Source of the DNA: Bacteroidales bacterium
Lineage (GTDB): Bacteria > Bacteroidota > Bacteroidia > Bacteroidales > JALTDM01
Assembly (NCBI GenBank): GCA_027074135.1
Contig: JALTDM010000208.1
Coordinates: 1 to 7,551 of the forward strand
DNA: 7,551 nucleotides
Direction of reading: 5' to 3'
Each line of letters starts with the position of its first letter. Position 1 is the stretch's first letter. Shown here in pieces: positions 1-6,914 of this stretch. The position numbers and the translations under genes are program-made. The notes under the pieces were generated by a model. It worked only from the letters and a program-made list of their open reading frames with translations, was not told the origin of the DNA and did no database searches.

Positions 1-945
1 GTTATTATTAATCCCGTGCTTAACGAAAAGAATACATTGTTGTCTCTTGATATAAAAAACGGTGGATATAAAAACTTAGTTGTTTATTTTAAATTGACTG
101 ATGTTATTACCAAAACTTCGTTTGAGAATTATTATTTTGTAAATAATAAAAATGTTAATGCTCCAATTAATTTTTTGATAAAAGATAGTATTTCAAATAA
201 AGTTTTAGGTGTTACTTTTTTTAATTCAAAGGTTAAAGTGAGACATAATAAAGCAGATTCTCTTTATGTTTTTAAGTACAATTATTATAAACATTTCCCA
301 GATCCTCCATTTTCAACAAAACAATTTGTTTTTAATTTCCCGACAGTTACTTACGATTCATTATTTATAATTCCCAATAATTCATATTTATTGCCGGGAA
401 AGGGATATATATATTTGATAAAAGCTGACACTTCCAAAAGTGGGGGAAAGGTGTTGGCAGATTTTAGGAAAGATTTTCCTGAACTTAAAACACCTACAGA
501 ATTATTGTTTCCTATTCGTTATTTAACTAATTCTACAGAATTTGAAAATTATAAGCTTTATAAGAATAGAAAGGAAGCAATTGATGATTTTTGGCTTAGT
601 TTAGCTAATAATAAATACAGAGCAGCAGAATTAATAAAAGTATATTATAACAGAGTGTTGTATGCTAATATAAGATTTACTACCTACAAGCCCGGATGGT
701 TGACAGACAGAGGTATGATATATATAATATTTGGTCCTCCAAAAGATGTTTATAAATCTCCGACGAGTGAAAAATGGGTTTATTCAAGTTCAACTGCAGC
801 ACCATTGGCTTTTATCTTTGATAAGTATAAGAATGATTATTGTGATAATGTTTATGTCCTTGAAAGACATTTGGAATACAAACCTATTTGGTATCAGGCT
901 GTTCAAACGTGGAGAAGTGGCAGGATATATTCTGTTGCAAATTAA
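1..945 (+). CDS. GWxTD domain-containing protein, 3' part (5' end outside window)
   Basis: The frame is open from base 1 to the TAA at 943-945 (314 codons), so the gene very probably begins upstream. The GTG at 16 is only the first possible start inside the window and I do not believe it is the real one. Seen: the C-terminal third carries the family signature GWLTDRGMIYIIFGPP (bases 694-741). It is preceded by a helical stretch (FWLSLANNKYRAAELIKVYY) and followed by a Trp/Tyr-rich strand region, the normal layout of the GWxTD domain. The part before it (codons 1 to about 180) is beta-rich with no motif I recognise. Family knowledge: GWxTD proteins are found mainly in Bacteroidota and related phyla, are usually around 400-500 residues with an N-terminal export signal, and have no settled function. 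Any signal peptide here is outside the window. Its 3' end converges on the OmpA-type gene. Confidence 0.85.
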   Translation, partial: VIINPVLNEKNTLLSLDIKNGGYKNLVVYFKLTDVITKTSFENYYFVNNKNVNAPINFLIKDSISNKVLGVTFFNSKVKVRHNKADSLYVFKYNYYKHFPDPPFSTKQFVFNFPTVTYDSLFIIPNNSYLLPGKGYIYLIKADTSKSGGKVLADFRKDFPELKTPTELLFPIRYLTNSTEFENYKLYKNRKEAIDDFWLSLANNKYRAAELIKVYYNRVLYANIRFTTYKPGWLTDRGMIYIIFGPPKDVYKSPTSEKWVYSSSTAAPLAFIFDKYKNDYCDNVYVLERHLEYKPIWYQAVQTWRSGRIYSVAN

Positions 946-1052
946 ACTTTTGTCGTTTTCATTTTTTATGTGATTTGTTTTCGGGTTTTTAAAAGAAGTA
1001 TTTTATATTGAAGCAGGTGTCTAAGCAATTTTTCAGATATCTCAAAAATAAT

Positions 1053-1081
1053 AAAAACTACCACTTAAAATGGCAGCTTTT
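1053..1081 (-). terminator. Bidirectional intrinsic terminator between convergent genes
   Basis: An 11-bp stem (1053-1063 with 1071-1081) encloses a 7-base loop. Read on the minus strand, the stem pairs throughout, with two G-U wobbles, and runs into TTTTTATTATTTTT, so it suits the end of the OmpA-type gene, whose stop is 26 bases before it. Read on the plus strand, the same two positions become A-C mismatches, but a long T-rich run follows (1078-1094), so it may also stop transcripts from the GWxTD gene. The rest of the 946-1106 gap shows nothing else. Confidence 0.65.
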
Positions 1082-1106
1082 ATTATTTTTTTTTAAACTT
1101 AATCTG

Positions 1107-3209
1107 TTATTTTTTCAATACTTTAAATTCAACACGTCTGTTTCTTGCGCGTCCTTCCGGTGTATTGTTAAATGCAATAGGTCTGCTTTCACCATAACCT
1201 TTGACGATTAGTCTGGATTTATCAATACCATGTTCAATAAGATAGTCTGCAACTGCTTGTGCTCGTCGTTGTGATAATTTTAGATTTGCTATTTCGCTAC
1301 CTACATTATCTGTATGTCCTGCAATTTCAATCATTACTTTCGGGTTGTCTTTTAAGAATTTCACAGTTCTATCGAGTTCCGGAAAAGATTCTGGTTTGAG
1401 AACAGCCTTTCCAAATTCAAAGAATATATTGTTAAGTCTTACAACTGTTCCTACTTCTACTGGTCCAATTCTCATTACTTCATCATCTATTTCTTTATAT
1501 TCTTTTACGTCCGTCAAGTCTATATTTTTGTCAATATCAAAAAATCCTTTCGCTACAGCGCGGAATCCATATTTTTTACCTGCAGGTAAAATGATTTTAA
1601 ACTTACCTGTTTTGGGATCTGTACGTGCAATTGCAACTTCTTTGCCACCAGGTAATTCTTCTACATATATTTTAGCCATGACAGGTTCATTTGTTCTGTC
1701 ATTCAGAACTCTGCCTGAAATAAGAACAACCGGTTTAGGTTTAGCTTTTTCAGGTAATTTAATTCTGAAAATGTCTGAACCGCCTATTGAATTTTTTTCG
1801 GATGAAAAATACGCATATTTGCCTGAGGCTGGTATATTATATTTAGCATCAGCTTTTTCACTGTTTAGAACAGGTCCTAAGTTTTGAGGTAATGTCCAAT
1901 TAGTCCATGTGTCATCTAATCTTTTTGTCACAAAAATATCTGCTTTGCCGTATCCTGGATATCCTTCTGTAGAATAATACATTGTAACACCATCAGCAGC
2001 CAAAAACGGGCTATAATCATTCATTACTGTATTTACTACAGGACCGAGATTTTCAGGTTCGGTCCAATGGTTATCGCTTTTTAGGAAGCTAACATAAATA
2101 TCTAATCCTCCATAACTATCTTTTCTTTGTATCGCCATCAAAAGAACACGACCATCATTTGATAAGAAATAATTGGCATATTTGCTTTGATTGTAAAAAT
2201 TATCAATAATTTGTTTTATTGGGAATGACCATCCGTTTCTTGTACGATAAGACATTGATACACCAGCACTCATACTTCCATCTTTATTATAAACATTACC
2301 AAGCAATAATGCATTTCCGTCAGGTGTAACAGATTGTACGAAATTACTATATTTATTATTTAATGGATACCCGATATTTTTGGCAGGTGTCCATTGACTG
2401 TCAACCATGGTGCTATACCAGATATCATCTTCATCTTTAAATCCACCTATATTTTCAGGATGATTTTTCCTTACGAAATAAAGAGTCCTTCCGTCTGGTG
2501 AAATAAACGGAGCTACTTCATCATAAATAGAGTTTATATTTGGTCCGAGATTTTCAGGTTTGGATTTAAATACAAGTTTGGGTACTAAGTTTATTTTGAC
2601 TTTTACAGAATCTTTGCATTCAGAAATTCCTATTGCATCTATTTGGTTCCATCCCGGAACTTTTACTTGATCCATTTTTACTTCAACTGCACTCACGTAG
2701 AATTTTGAAATTTCCGGTAAGAAAATATTCAAAGTTCTTGTCTTTTGAGTTAATGTTTTAGGCTCTGCTTTATATACCGTTTGTTGCTCTCCCTTTTCTG
2801 TTCCGTAAATAATTACTTCAGTTATTGCACCCGGAGCATTATTTTCACAGACAACAACTTGTCTTATTTTCATTGGTTTATCATACCCCACTTTAATAAA
2901 TCCCGGTTTTGGATCTTCTTGACCATTTTTTGTTTTTACTGACCAAGCTGCATCTGATTCACCTCCCGGAAACATAGCATTGGGCCAGCCCAATGCCATT
3001 TTAGCTGACCTTTTATATTTACTATATTGAGATGAAAAATCAATAACTTTAGTTGCCCATTGTGTGTTACAAACCTCTTGTGTATCTTTAATATATGTTA
3101 CACCACCTTTCCAATCAACTTTAGTTGTGGAGTCTTTTGTTTCATTAACTACTTGGGCGAATGTTGTAAATGAACTGAAAACTAATAATATAGACAAAAT
3201 TCTTTTCAT
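1107..3209 (-). CDS. Exported OmpA-family protein with discoidin-like, PD40 propeller and carboxypeptidase-regulatory-like domains
   Basis: This is a 700-residue envelope protein. Residues 1-19 (MKRILSILLVFSSFTTFAQ) look like a signal peptide for signal peptidase I; there is no lipobox cysteine. Residues about 45-197 form a beta-rich region with W/G/P patterning (WPNAMFPGG, AAW, VVVCENNAPGAITEVIIYG) that resembles a galactose-binding/discoidin-like sandwich; this call is inferred. Five PD40-type blade motifs follow, near residues 237-248 (SPDGRTLYF), 295-303, 350-358, 404-412 and 460-481 (GGSDIF). Residues about 495-575 resemble a carboxypeptidase regulatory-like domain (ISGRVLNDRTNEPV). Residues about 588-698 are an OmpA C-terminal domain with HTDN and LSQRRAQAV. 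D634 and R649 are 15 residues apart, as are the two diaminopimelate-binding residues of E. coli OmpA (D271, R286). The likely role is a periplasmic or outer-membrane-facing protein tethered to peptidoglycan. The order PD40, CRD, OmpA matches the T9SS protein PorE, but PorE begins with TPRs and is a lipoprotein, so I give no symbol. The start at 3209 gives the signal peptide and lies just downstream of a good promoter. Confidence 0.93.
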   Translation of the reverse strand: MKRILSILLVFSSFTTFAQVVNETKDSTTKVDWKGGVTYIKDTQEVCNTQWATKVIDFSSQYSKYKRSAKMALGWPNAMFPGGESDAAWSVKTKNGQEDPKPGFIKVGYDKPMKIRQVVVCENNAPGAITEVIIYGTEKGEQQTVYKAEPKTLTQKTRTLNIFLPEISKFYVSAVEVKMDQVKVPGWNQIDAIGISECKDSVKVKINLVPKLVFKSKPENLGPNINSIYDEVAPFISPDGRTLYFVRKNHPENIGGFKDEDDIWYSTMVDSQWTPAKNIGYPLNNKYSNFVQSVTPDGNALLLGNVYNKDGSMSAGVSMSYRTRNGWSFPIKQIIDNFYNQSKYANYFLSNDGRVLLMAIQRKDSYGGLDIYVSFLKSDNHWTEPENLGPVVNTVMNDYSPFLAADGVTMYYSTEGYPGYGKADIFVTKRLDDTWTNWTLPQNLGPVLNSEKADAKYNIPASGKYAYFSSEKNSIGGSDIFRIKLPEKAKPKPVVLISGRVLNDRTNEPVMAKIYVEELPGGKEVAIARTDPKTGKFKIILPAGKKYGFRAVAKGFFDIDKNIDLTDVKEYKEIDDEVMRIGPVEVGTVVRLNNIFFEFGKAVLKPESFPELDRTVKFLKDNPKVMIEIAGHTDNVGSEIANLKLSQRRAQAVADYLIEHGIDKSRLIVKGYGESRPIAFNNTPEGRARNRRVEFKVLKK

Positions 3210-3227
3210 ATTTCATAAAATTTTCAA

Positions 3228-3259
3228 CAAAAATAGTCTTAAAATGTTAAACCTACAAA
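3228..3259 (-). promoter_or_regulatory. Bacteroidota-type promoter of the OmpA-family gene
   Basis: On the minus strand TTTG (3259-3256) is followed by a 20-base spacer and TATTTTTG (3235-3228). This matches the Bacteroidota primary-sigma consensus TTTG-N19-21-TAnnTTTG exactly. Transcription would start at about 3221, leaving a leader of only a dozen or so bases before the ATG at 3209, which supports that start codon. No Shine-Dalgarno sequence is visible in the leader. Confidence 0.7.
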
Positions 3260-3269
3260 AAAAAGAATG

Positions 3270-3277
3270 TAATTTTG
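3270..3277 (+). promoter_or_regulatory. Possible -7 box of the tRNA-Leu gene
   Basis: TAATTTTG fits the TAnnTTTG -7 consensus and ends 17 bases before the tRNA, a sensible distance for a short 5' leader. The place where a -33 TTTG should be (about 3246-3249) reads GTTA, so only half of the promoter is convincing. It lies back to back with the promoter of the OmpA-type gene. Confidence 0.4.
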
Positions 3278-3294
3278 TGCAAAAATTGATAATT

Positions 3295-3376
3295 GCGGAT
3301 GTGGCGGAATTGGTAGACGCGCTAGACTTAGGATCTAGTGCCGCAAGGCGTGGGGGTTCGAGTCCCTTCATCCGCA
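3295..3376 (+). tRNA. tRNA-Leu (anticodon UAG)
   Basis: A complete 82-base cloverleaf can be drawn. The acceptor GCGGATG (3295-3301) pairs with CATCCGC (3369-3375), with discriminator A at 3376. The D arm is GCG/CGC with GGTAGA in the loop. The anticodon stem CTAGA/TCTAG encloses CTTAGGA, giving anticodon TAG at 3329-3331. A 13-base variable region forms its own stem (GCC/GGC), as expected for a class II leucine tRNA. The T loop TTCGAGT sits on a stem of three G-C pairs plus two G-U pairs. CCA is not encoded (CGA follows), so the tail must be added by CCA transferase. It decodes CUA and probably other CUN leucine codons. Confidence 0.97.
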
Positions 3377-3386
3377 CGATAAATAT

Positions 3387-3420
3387 CCGCTTCAATTTTC
3401 AAGAATTGAAGCGGTTTTTT
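3387..3420 (+). terminator. Strong intrinsic terminator after tRNA-Leu
   Basis: CCGCTTCAATT (3387-3397) and AATTGAAGCGG (3404-3414) form a perfect 11-bp stem around a 6-base loop, followed by six Ts (3415-3420). It begins 10 bases after the tRNA discriminator base. There is no matching T run in the reverse direction, so it acts on plus-strand transcripts only. It ends 32 bases before the tig start codon. Confidence 0.88.
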
Positions 3421-3452
3421 CTTATTCTTAAAAACTTAAAAAAAAATTTATT

Positions 3453-4799
3453 ATGGACATCAGTTTAATTAAAAATGATGATTTAACAGCTACAATAAAA
3501 ATTGTATTTGAAAAAAAAGATTACCAAGAGGAATATGACAAACAAATTAGAAAAATTAGAAGAGAAACTAATATCCCTGGATTTAGACCCGGTTTGGCCC
3601 CGTTGAACTTAATTGAAAAAAAAGTGGGAGAAAGTGTACTGGGTGAAGTTATTGAAAAAAAGATTTCTTCTGCTCTTGCAGATTATCTGAAAGATTTGGA
3701 TGTAGTTCTTAATCCTATTTCTTCATCAAAGTATAAAAGCATTGCAGATTTTAAAAATCCGGACAAATTTGAATTTTATTTTGATGTTTTACTTAGACCT
3801 GAAATAGATTTTGATCCGGGAAATGAAAAAATAGAAACTTCACTTTATAAAGTTGAAGTTACGGATGAAGATATCGAAAACAGAATAAAACTTTATAAGC
3901 AGCAATTTGGTGATTGGAAAGAAGTTGAAGAAAGAGAAACAGATAGAGCTGTAGTTTATGGAGTATTAGAAGAAATTAGTGATATCGAGAAATCAGAACC
4001 ATTAAAAATAGAAAATGTACCTTTTATACAAGATAGTTTTACTTCAGATGATAAAACAGATGAATTTAAGACTCTTAAGAAAGGTGAGTCTATGGAGATT
4101 GATGTAGAAAAAGATATAAAAGAAGCAGATCTTAAATATATATTTAAAGGTAAGGAATATGACAGTAAGAACTTTAAATATACTGTAAGCCATTTTAAAG
4201 AATACAAGGAAGCTGAAGTCGGTAAAGAATTATTTGAAAAATTATATGGAGAAGAAATATCTGAAGAAGAATTTAGAGGTAAAATTAAAGAAGAACTGGA
4301 AAAAGAAGGAGAAAAACTTGCAAAAGATTTATTCCGTAAAGAATTGGAAGAGTATCTCTTGAAGAAAATTGATATTAATTTACCCGGAGAGTTTCTGAAA
4401 AGATATTTGCTTGAAAGAGGCAATAAGCAAGAAGATATTGATAAATATTGGGAGGAAACTTTGAAATCTCTAAAGCTTGATATAATTGTTGATCATTTAT
4501 TGAAGAAATTAGATGTTAAAGTAACCGAAGAAGATATTGATAATCTCTATACGGAATATGCTAAGGGGTATTTAGTTCAATACGGTATTACAACATTCGA
4601 AGGAAACGAACAACTTATAAATCAAGTAAAAGAATCTCTTTATAAAGATGAAAATCTTTACAACCAAATATTTATGACTGTATCTTGGGATAAAATTGTA
4701 AATGCTATGCTCGAAAAGAATAAACCTGAAGAAAAAGCAATAAGTTTTAGTGAATTGGAAAAATTGTATGACCAAAAAGTAAAAGGTACAACAAAATAA
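3453..4799 (+). CDS. tig: Trigger factor, ribosome-associated chaperone
   Basis: Trigger factor binds the ribosome beside the exit tunnel and shields nascent chains. The 448 residues compare with 432 in E. coli. The N-terminal ribosome-binding domain (about 1-115) has the signature loop GFRPGLAP at 43-50, matching E. coli GFRKGKVP in place. Residues about 130-250 occupy the PPIase (FKBP-like) position: the framing strands can be matched (ETDRAVVYG, LKKGESMEIDV, YIFKGKEY), but the catalytic motifs of the domain, such as the E. coli FEGG and IPGFEDG segments, are absent, so isomerase activity is doubtful. Residues about 253-448 are the long, charged, helical C-terminal chaperone domain. Such degenerate PPIase domains are, to my knowledge, usual in Bacteroidota. 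The ATG at 3453 gives the standard N-terminus (MDISLIKNDD); an A/T-only leader precedes it and there is no Shine-Dalgarno sequence. It is followed by a terminator and then clpP-clpX, the classic tig-clpP-clpX order. Confidence 0.95.
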   Translation: MDISLIKNDDLTATIKIVFEKKDYQEEYDKQIRKIRRETNIPGFRPGLAPLNLIEKKVGESVLGEVIEKKISSALADYLKDLDVVLNPISSSKYKSIADFKNPDKFEFYFDVLLRPEIDFDPGNEKIETSLYKVEVTDEDIENRIKLYKQQFGDWKEVEERETDRAVVYGVLEEISDIEKSEPLKIENVPFIQDSFTSDDKTDEFKTLKKGESMEIDVEKDIKEADLKYIFKGKEYDSKNFKYTVSHFKEYKEAEVGKELFEKLYGEEISEEEFRGKIKEELEKEGEKLAKDLFRKELEEYLLKKIDINLPGEFLKRYLLERGNKQEDIDKYWEETLKSLKLDIIVDHLLKKLDVKVTEEDIDNLYTEYAKGYLVQYGITTFEGNEQLINQVKESLYKDENLYNQIFMTVSWDKIVNAMLEKNKPEEKAISFSELEKLYDQKVKGTTK

Positions 4800-4821
4800 T
4801 ATATTAGTCTTATTGAATTTT

Positions 4822-4865
4822 AAAAAAGGTATTTTCGGATGTCAGGTCCGGGAATACCTTTTTTT
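4822..4865 (+). terminator. Intrinsic terminator between tig and clpP
   Basis: The outer stem AAAAAAGGTATT (4822-4833) pairs with AATACCTTTTTT (4853-4864). Two T-G wobbles and an inner CGGA/TCCG (4836-4839, 4847-4850) extend it to 18 pairs around the loop TGTCAGG. The T run ends at 4865. It starts 22 bases after the tig stop and implies that tig and clpPX are transcribed separately. The A run on the other arm means it would also form on the opposite strand, although no gene points that way here. Confidence 0.85.
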
Positions 4866-4878
4866 GAAAAATATTTTT

Positions 4879-4886
4879 TACCTTTA
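4879..4886 (+). promoter_or_regulatory. Possible -7 box of the clpP-clpX operon
   Basis: TACCTTTA differs from TAnnTTTG only at the last base and lies 26 bases before the clpP ATG. The expected -33 site (about 4855-4858) falls inside the terminator stem and is not TTTG. It is the best candidate in the short gap after the terminator, but the evidence is thin. Confidence 0.3.
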
Positions 4887-4912
4887 CAAAGTCAATTAAA
4901 AAATAACCGAAA

Positions 4913-5590
4913 ATGAAAAAACAAGACGAATTTTATAAGTATGCTACCAAACATTTGGGTGTAAGCGGAACAACACTTGATAAATATGCCGCATTTGTTA
5001 ATAGTTACATATCACCAACTATTATTGAAGAAAGATCGTTGAATATTGCAACAATGGATGTTTTCTCACGACTTATGATGGACAGAATTATTTTTTTAGG
5101 TGTTCCTATTGATGATTATGTATCTAATGTCGTTCAGGCTCAATTATTATTTTTGGAATCTACAGATCCTAATAAAGATATACAAGTATATTTGAATACA
5201 CCGGGTGGCTCTGTTTATGCAGGATTAGGGATTTATGATACTATGCAATATATATCTTCGGATGTAGCAACTATTTGTACCGGAATAGCTGCATCTATGG
5301 GTGCAATTTTGTTGTGTGCAGGTGAAAAAGGGAAAAGGTCTGCTCTTAAACATTCTCGAGTTATGATACATCAACCGATGGGAGGAGTTGAAGGTCAAGC
5401 CGTTGATATTGAGATTACTGCAAGAGAAATAATAAAACTTAAAAGGGAACTTTATGAAATAATCTCAAAACATACCGGGAAAACTATTAAACAAATAGAA
5501 AAAGATGCTGATCGTGATTTTTGGATGACAGCAGAAGAAGCCGTAAAATACGGGATGATTGATGAAGTATTGGTAAGAAAAGCAAAATAG
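4913..5590 (+). CDS. clpP: ATP-dependent Clp protease proteolytic subunit ClpP
   Basis: This is the serine peptidase that forms the barrel-shaped tetradecamer degrading proteins unfolded by ClpX. It has 225 residues. The catalytic triad is visible: S128 in GIAASMGA, H153 in RVMIHQPMGG and D202 in DADRD. The spacings of 25 and 49 residues are identical to E. coli ClpP (S97, H122, D171, mature numbering). The oxyanion-side motif NTPGGSVYAGLGIYD is at 95-109. Compared with E. coli there are about 17 more residues before the triad serine in the precursor, so the N-terminus is longer and may be processed, as in other ClpPs. The ATG at 4913 has no Shine-Dalgarno; the leader is A-rich. clpX starts 9 bases after the stop, so the two are almost certainly co-transcribed. 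Confidence 0.98.
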   Translation: MKKQDEFYKYATKHLGVSGTTLDKYAAFVNSYISPTIIEERSLNIATMDVFSRLMMDRIIFLGVPIDDYVSNVVQAQLLFLESTDPNKDIQVYLNTPGGSVYAGLGIYDTMQYISSDVATICTGIAASMGAILLCAGEKGKRSALKHSRVMIHQPMGGVEGQAVDIEITAREIIKLKRELYEIISKHTGKTIKQIEKDADRDFWMTAEEAVKYGMIDEVLVRKAK

Positions 5591-5599
5591 CCGGTAGAT

Positions 5600-6820
5600 A
5601 TGAAAGGAAAAAGAAAATGTTCTTTTTGCGGAAGGAGTGAAAATGAAGTTAATTTTTTGATAAGCGGGCTGGAAGCAAATATTTGTGATAATTGTATTAC
5701 GGCTGCTTATGATATATTGCAAGAAGAAATTTCAAGCGGAAGGGTAAAAGGTGTTGCAGGCGTAGATGAGAAATTGGAAATACCAAAGCCCAAAGAAATC
5801 AAGGCTTTCCTGGATCAGTATGTAATCGGGCAAGAAGAGGCTAAAAAAGTAATTTCCGTTGCTGTTTATAATCATTACAAAAGGATAAATTCCGGCAGTT
5901 CAGATGATATAGAAATAGACAAGTCCAACATAATAATGGTAGGTGAAACGGGTACAGGTAAAACATTGCTTGCGCAGACTATTGCCAAACTCCTGAGTGT
6001 GCCTTTTACCATTGTGGACGCCACGGTATTTACGGAAGCGGGATATGTAGGTGAAGATGTTGAATCCATTTTGAGCAGGTTGTTGCAGGCTGCCGATTAT
6101 AATGTTGCGAAAGCGGAAAGAGGTATAGTGTTTATTGACGAGATAGATAAAATTGCAAGAAAAAGTGATAATCCTTCGATTACCCGTGATGTATCAGGAG
6201 AAGGTGTGCAACAAGGTTTACTCAAATTGCTTGAAGGTACAATTGTTAATGTCCCGCCGCAAGGTGGACGAAAACACCCCGAGCAAAAATTTATTCAAGT
6301 AAACACAAAAAACATACTTTTTATAGCAGGCGGTGCTTTTGACGGAATAGAAAAAATTATAGCAAGGCGGATGAATACTAAAGCAGTAGGCTTTAAAGCA
6401 TCGCAAGAAGTGCAAAAGGTTGATAAGGAAAATTTTTTGCAATACATAACTCATCAGGATTTGAAAACTTACGGACTTATTCCGGAGCTTATAGGCCGTA
6501 TGCCGGTGCTAACATTTTTGCATCCGTTGGATAAAGAAGCATTGAAAGAAATACTTCTGAAACCGAAAAATTCATTGATAAAGCAATATAAGCACTTGTT
6601 TAAACTGGATGGTGTAGAATTGGTTTTTGAAGATGAAGTGATTGATTATGTGGTAGAAAAAGCAATGGAGAACAAACTTGGTGCAAGAGGGTTAAGGACA
6701 ATTCTTGAAAAGATAATGAATGATGCAATGTTTGAAGCACCTTCGTCAAAGAAGAAAAAATTTGTTATAGACATAGATTATGCCAAGCAGCGTGTAGAAA
6801 ATACCGCAAAGGTTTCATAA
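5600..6820 (+). CDS. clpX: ATP-dependent Clp protease ATPase subunit ClpX
   Basis: This is a AAA+ hexameric unfoldase that recognises tagged substrates, threads them through its pore and delivers them to ClpP. It has 406 residues, close to the E. coli length (424). Domains seen in order: an N-terminal zinc-binding domain with C7-X2-C10 and C29-X2-C32; Walker A GETGTGKT at 115-122; the GYVG pore loop at 148-151; Walker B IVFIDE at 176-181; the RKH substrate loop at 224-226; a ClpP-docking loop AVGF at 262-265 (IGF in E. coli); the arginine-finger segment ELIGRMPV with R300; and the sensor-2 motif GARGLR with R363. All key residues are present, so the protein should be active. Walker A has E where E. 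coli has P (GPTGSGKT). Its 9-base distance from clpP marks an operon, closed by the hairpin right after the stop. By eye its codons are richer in G/C than those of tig. Confidence 0.98.
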   Translation: MKGKRKCSFCGRSENEVNFLISGLEANICDNCITAAYDILQEEISSGRVKGVAGVDEKLEIPKPKEIKAFLDQYVIGQEEAKKVISVAVYNHYKRINSGSSDDIEIDKSNIIMVGETGTGKTLLAQTIAKLLSVPFTIVDATVFTEAGYVGEDVESILSRLLQAADYNVAKAERGIVFIDEIDKIARKSDNPSITRDVSGEGVQQGLLKLLEGTIVNVPPQGGRKHPEQKFIQVNTKNILFIAGGAFDGIEKIIARRMNTKAVGFKASQEVQKVDKENFLQYITHQDLKTYGLIPELIGRMPVLTFLHPLDKEALKEILLKPKNSLIKQYKHLFKLDGVELVFEDEVIDYVVEKAMENKLGARGLRTILEKIMNDAMFEAPSSKKKKFVIDIDYAKQRVENTAKVS

Positions 6821-6825
6821 AATAT

Positions 6826-6849
6826 AAGGGGCACAAAAGCCCCTTTTTT
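6826..6849 (+). terminator. Intrinsic terminator of the clpP-clpX operon
   Basis: AAGGGGC (6826-6832, using the A bases before the G run) pairs with GCCCCTT (6839-6845) around the 6-base loop ACAAAA. The run of six Ts spans 6844-6849. It begins 5 bases after the clpX stop and separates the operon from the hemerythrin-like gene. Confidence 0.9.
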
Positions 6850-6861
6850 ATTTTATTGACT

Positions 6862-6891
6862 TTTGTCATTATCCGGCTTTATTTTCTTTTG
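6862..6891 (+). promoter_or_regulatory. Possible promoter of the hemerythrin-like gene
   Basis: TTTG (6862-6865), an 18-base spacer and TTCTTTTG (6884-6891) resemble TTTG-N19-21-TAnnTTTG, with one base changed in the -7 box and a slightly short spacer. Transcription would begin near 6897, which would leave the upstream TTG at 6897 untranslatable and favour the ATG at 6915. The region is T-rich, so chance matches are easy. Confidence 0.35.
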
Positions 6892-6914
6892 TTTTTTTGC
6901 CCAAAAACATTGTT

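Noticed and set aside
16..945. GTG at 16 as the start codon of the GWxTD gene
   Set aside because: The frame stays open to base 1, and the family is normally longer with an export signal, so the real start is most likely upstream of the window.
1345..1887. 180-codon open frame on the plus strand
   Set aside because: It lies wholly inside the minus-strand OmpA-family gene, is Ser/Leu-rich with no domain, and is the usual antisense shadow of a well-supported coding region.
3064..3468. 134-codon plus-strand frame and a 60-codon minus-strand frame (3213-3395) running through the tRNA
   Set aside because: Both translate the tRNA-Leu gene and the promoter region; the protein text across the tRNA (such as ADVAELVDALDLGSSAA) is a familiar artefact of translated tRNA-Leu.
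3956..4423. 155-codon minus-strand frame inside tig
   Set aside because: Its Ser/Phe/Leu-rich sequence is what the antisense of a Glu/Lys-rich AT-rich gene gives; no domain and no promoter.
6897..6914. TTG at 6897 as start of the hemerythrin-like gene
   Set aside because: It would add only PKNIV before the conserved N-terminus, lies at the predicted transcription start, and is a rarer start codon than the ATG at 6915.
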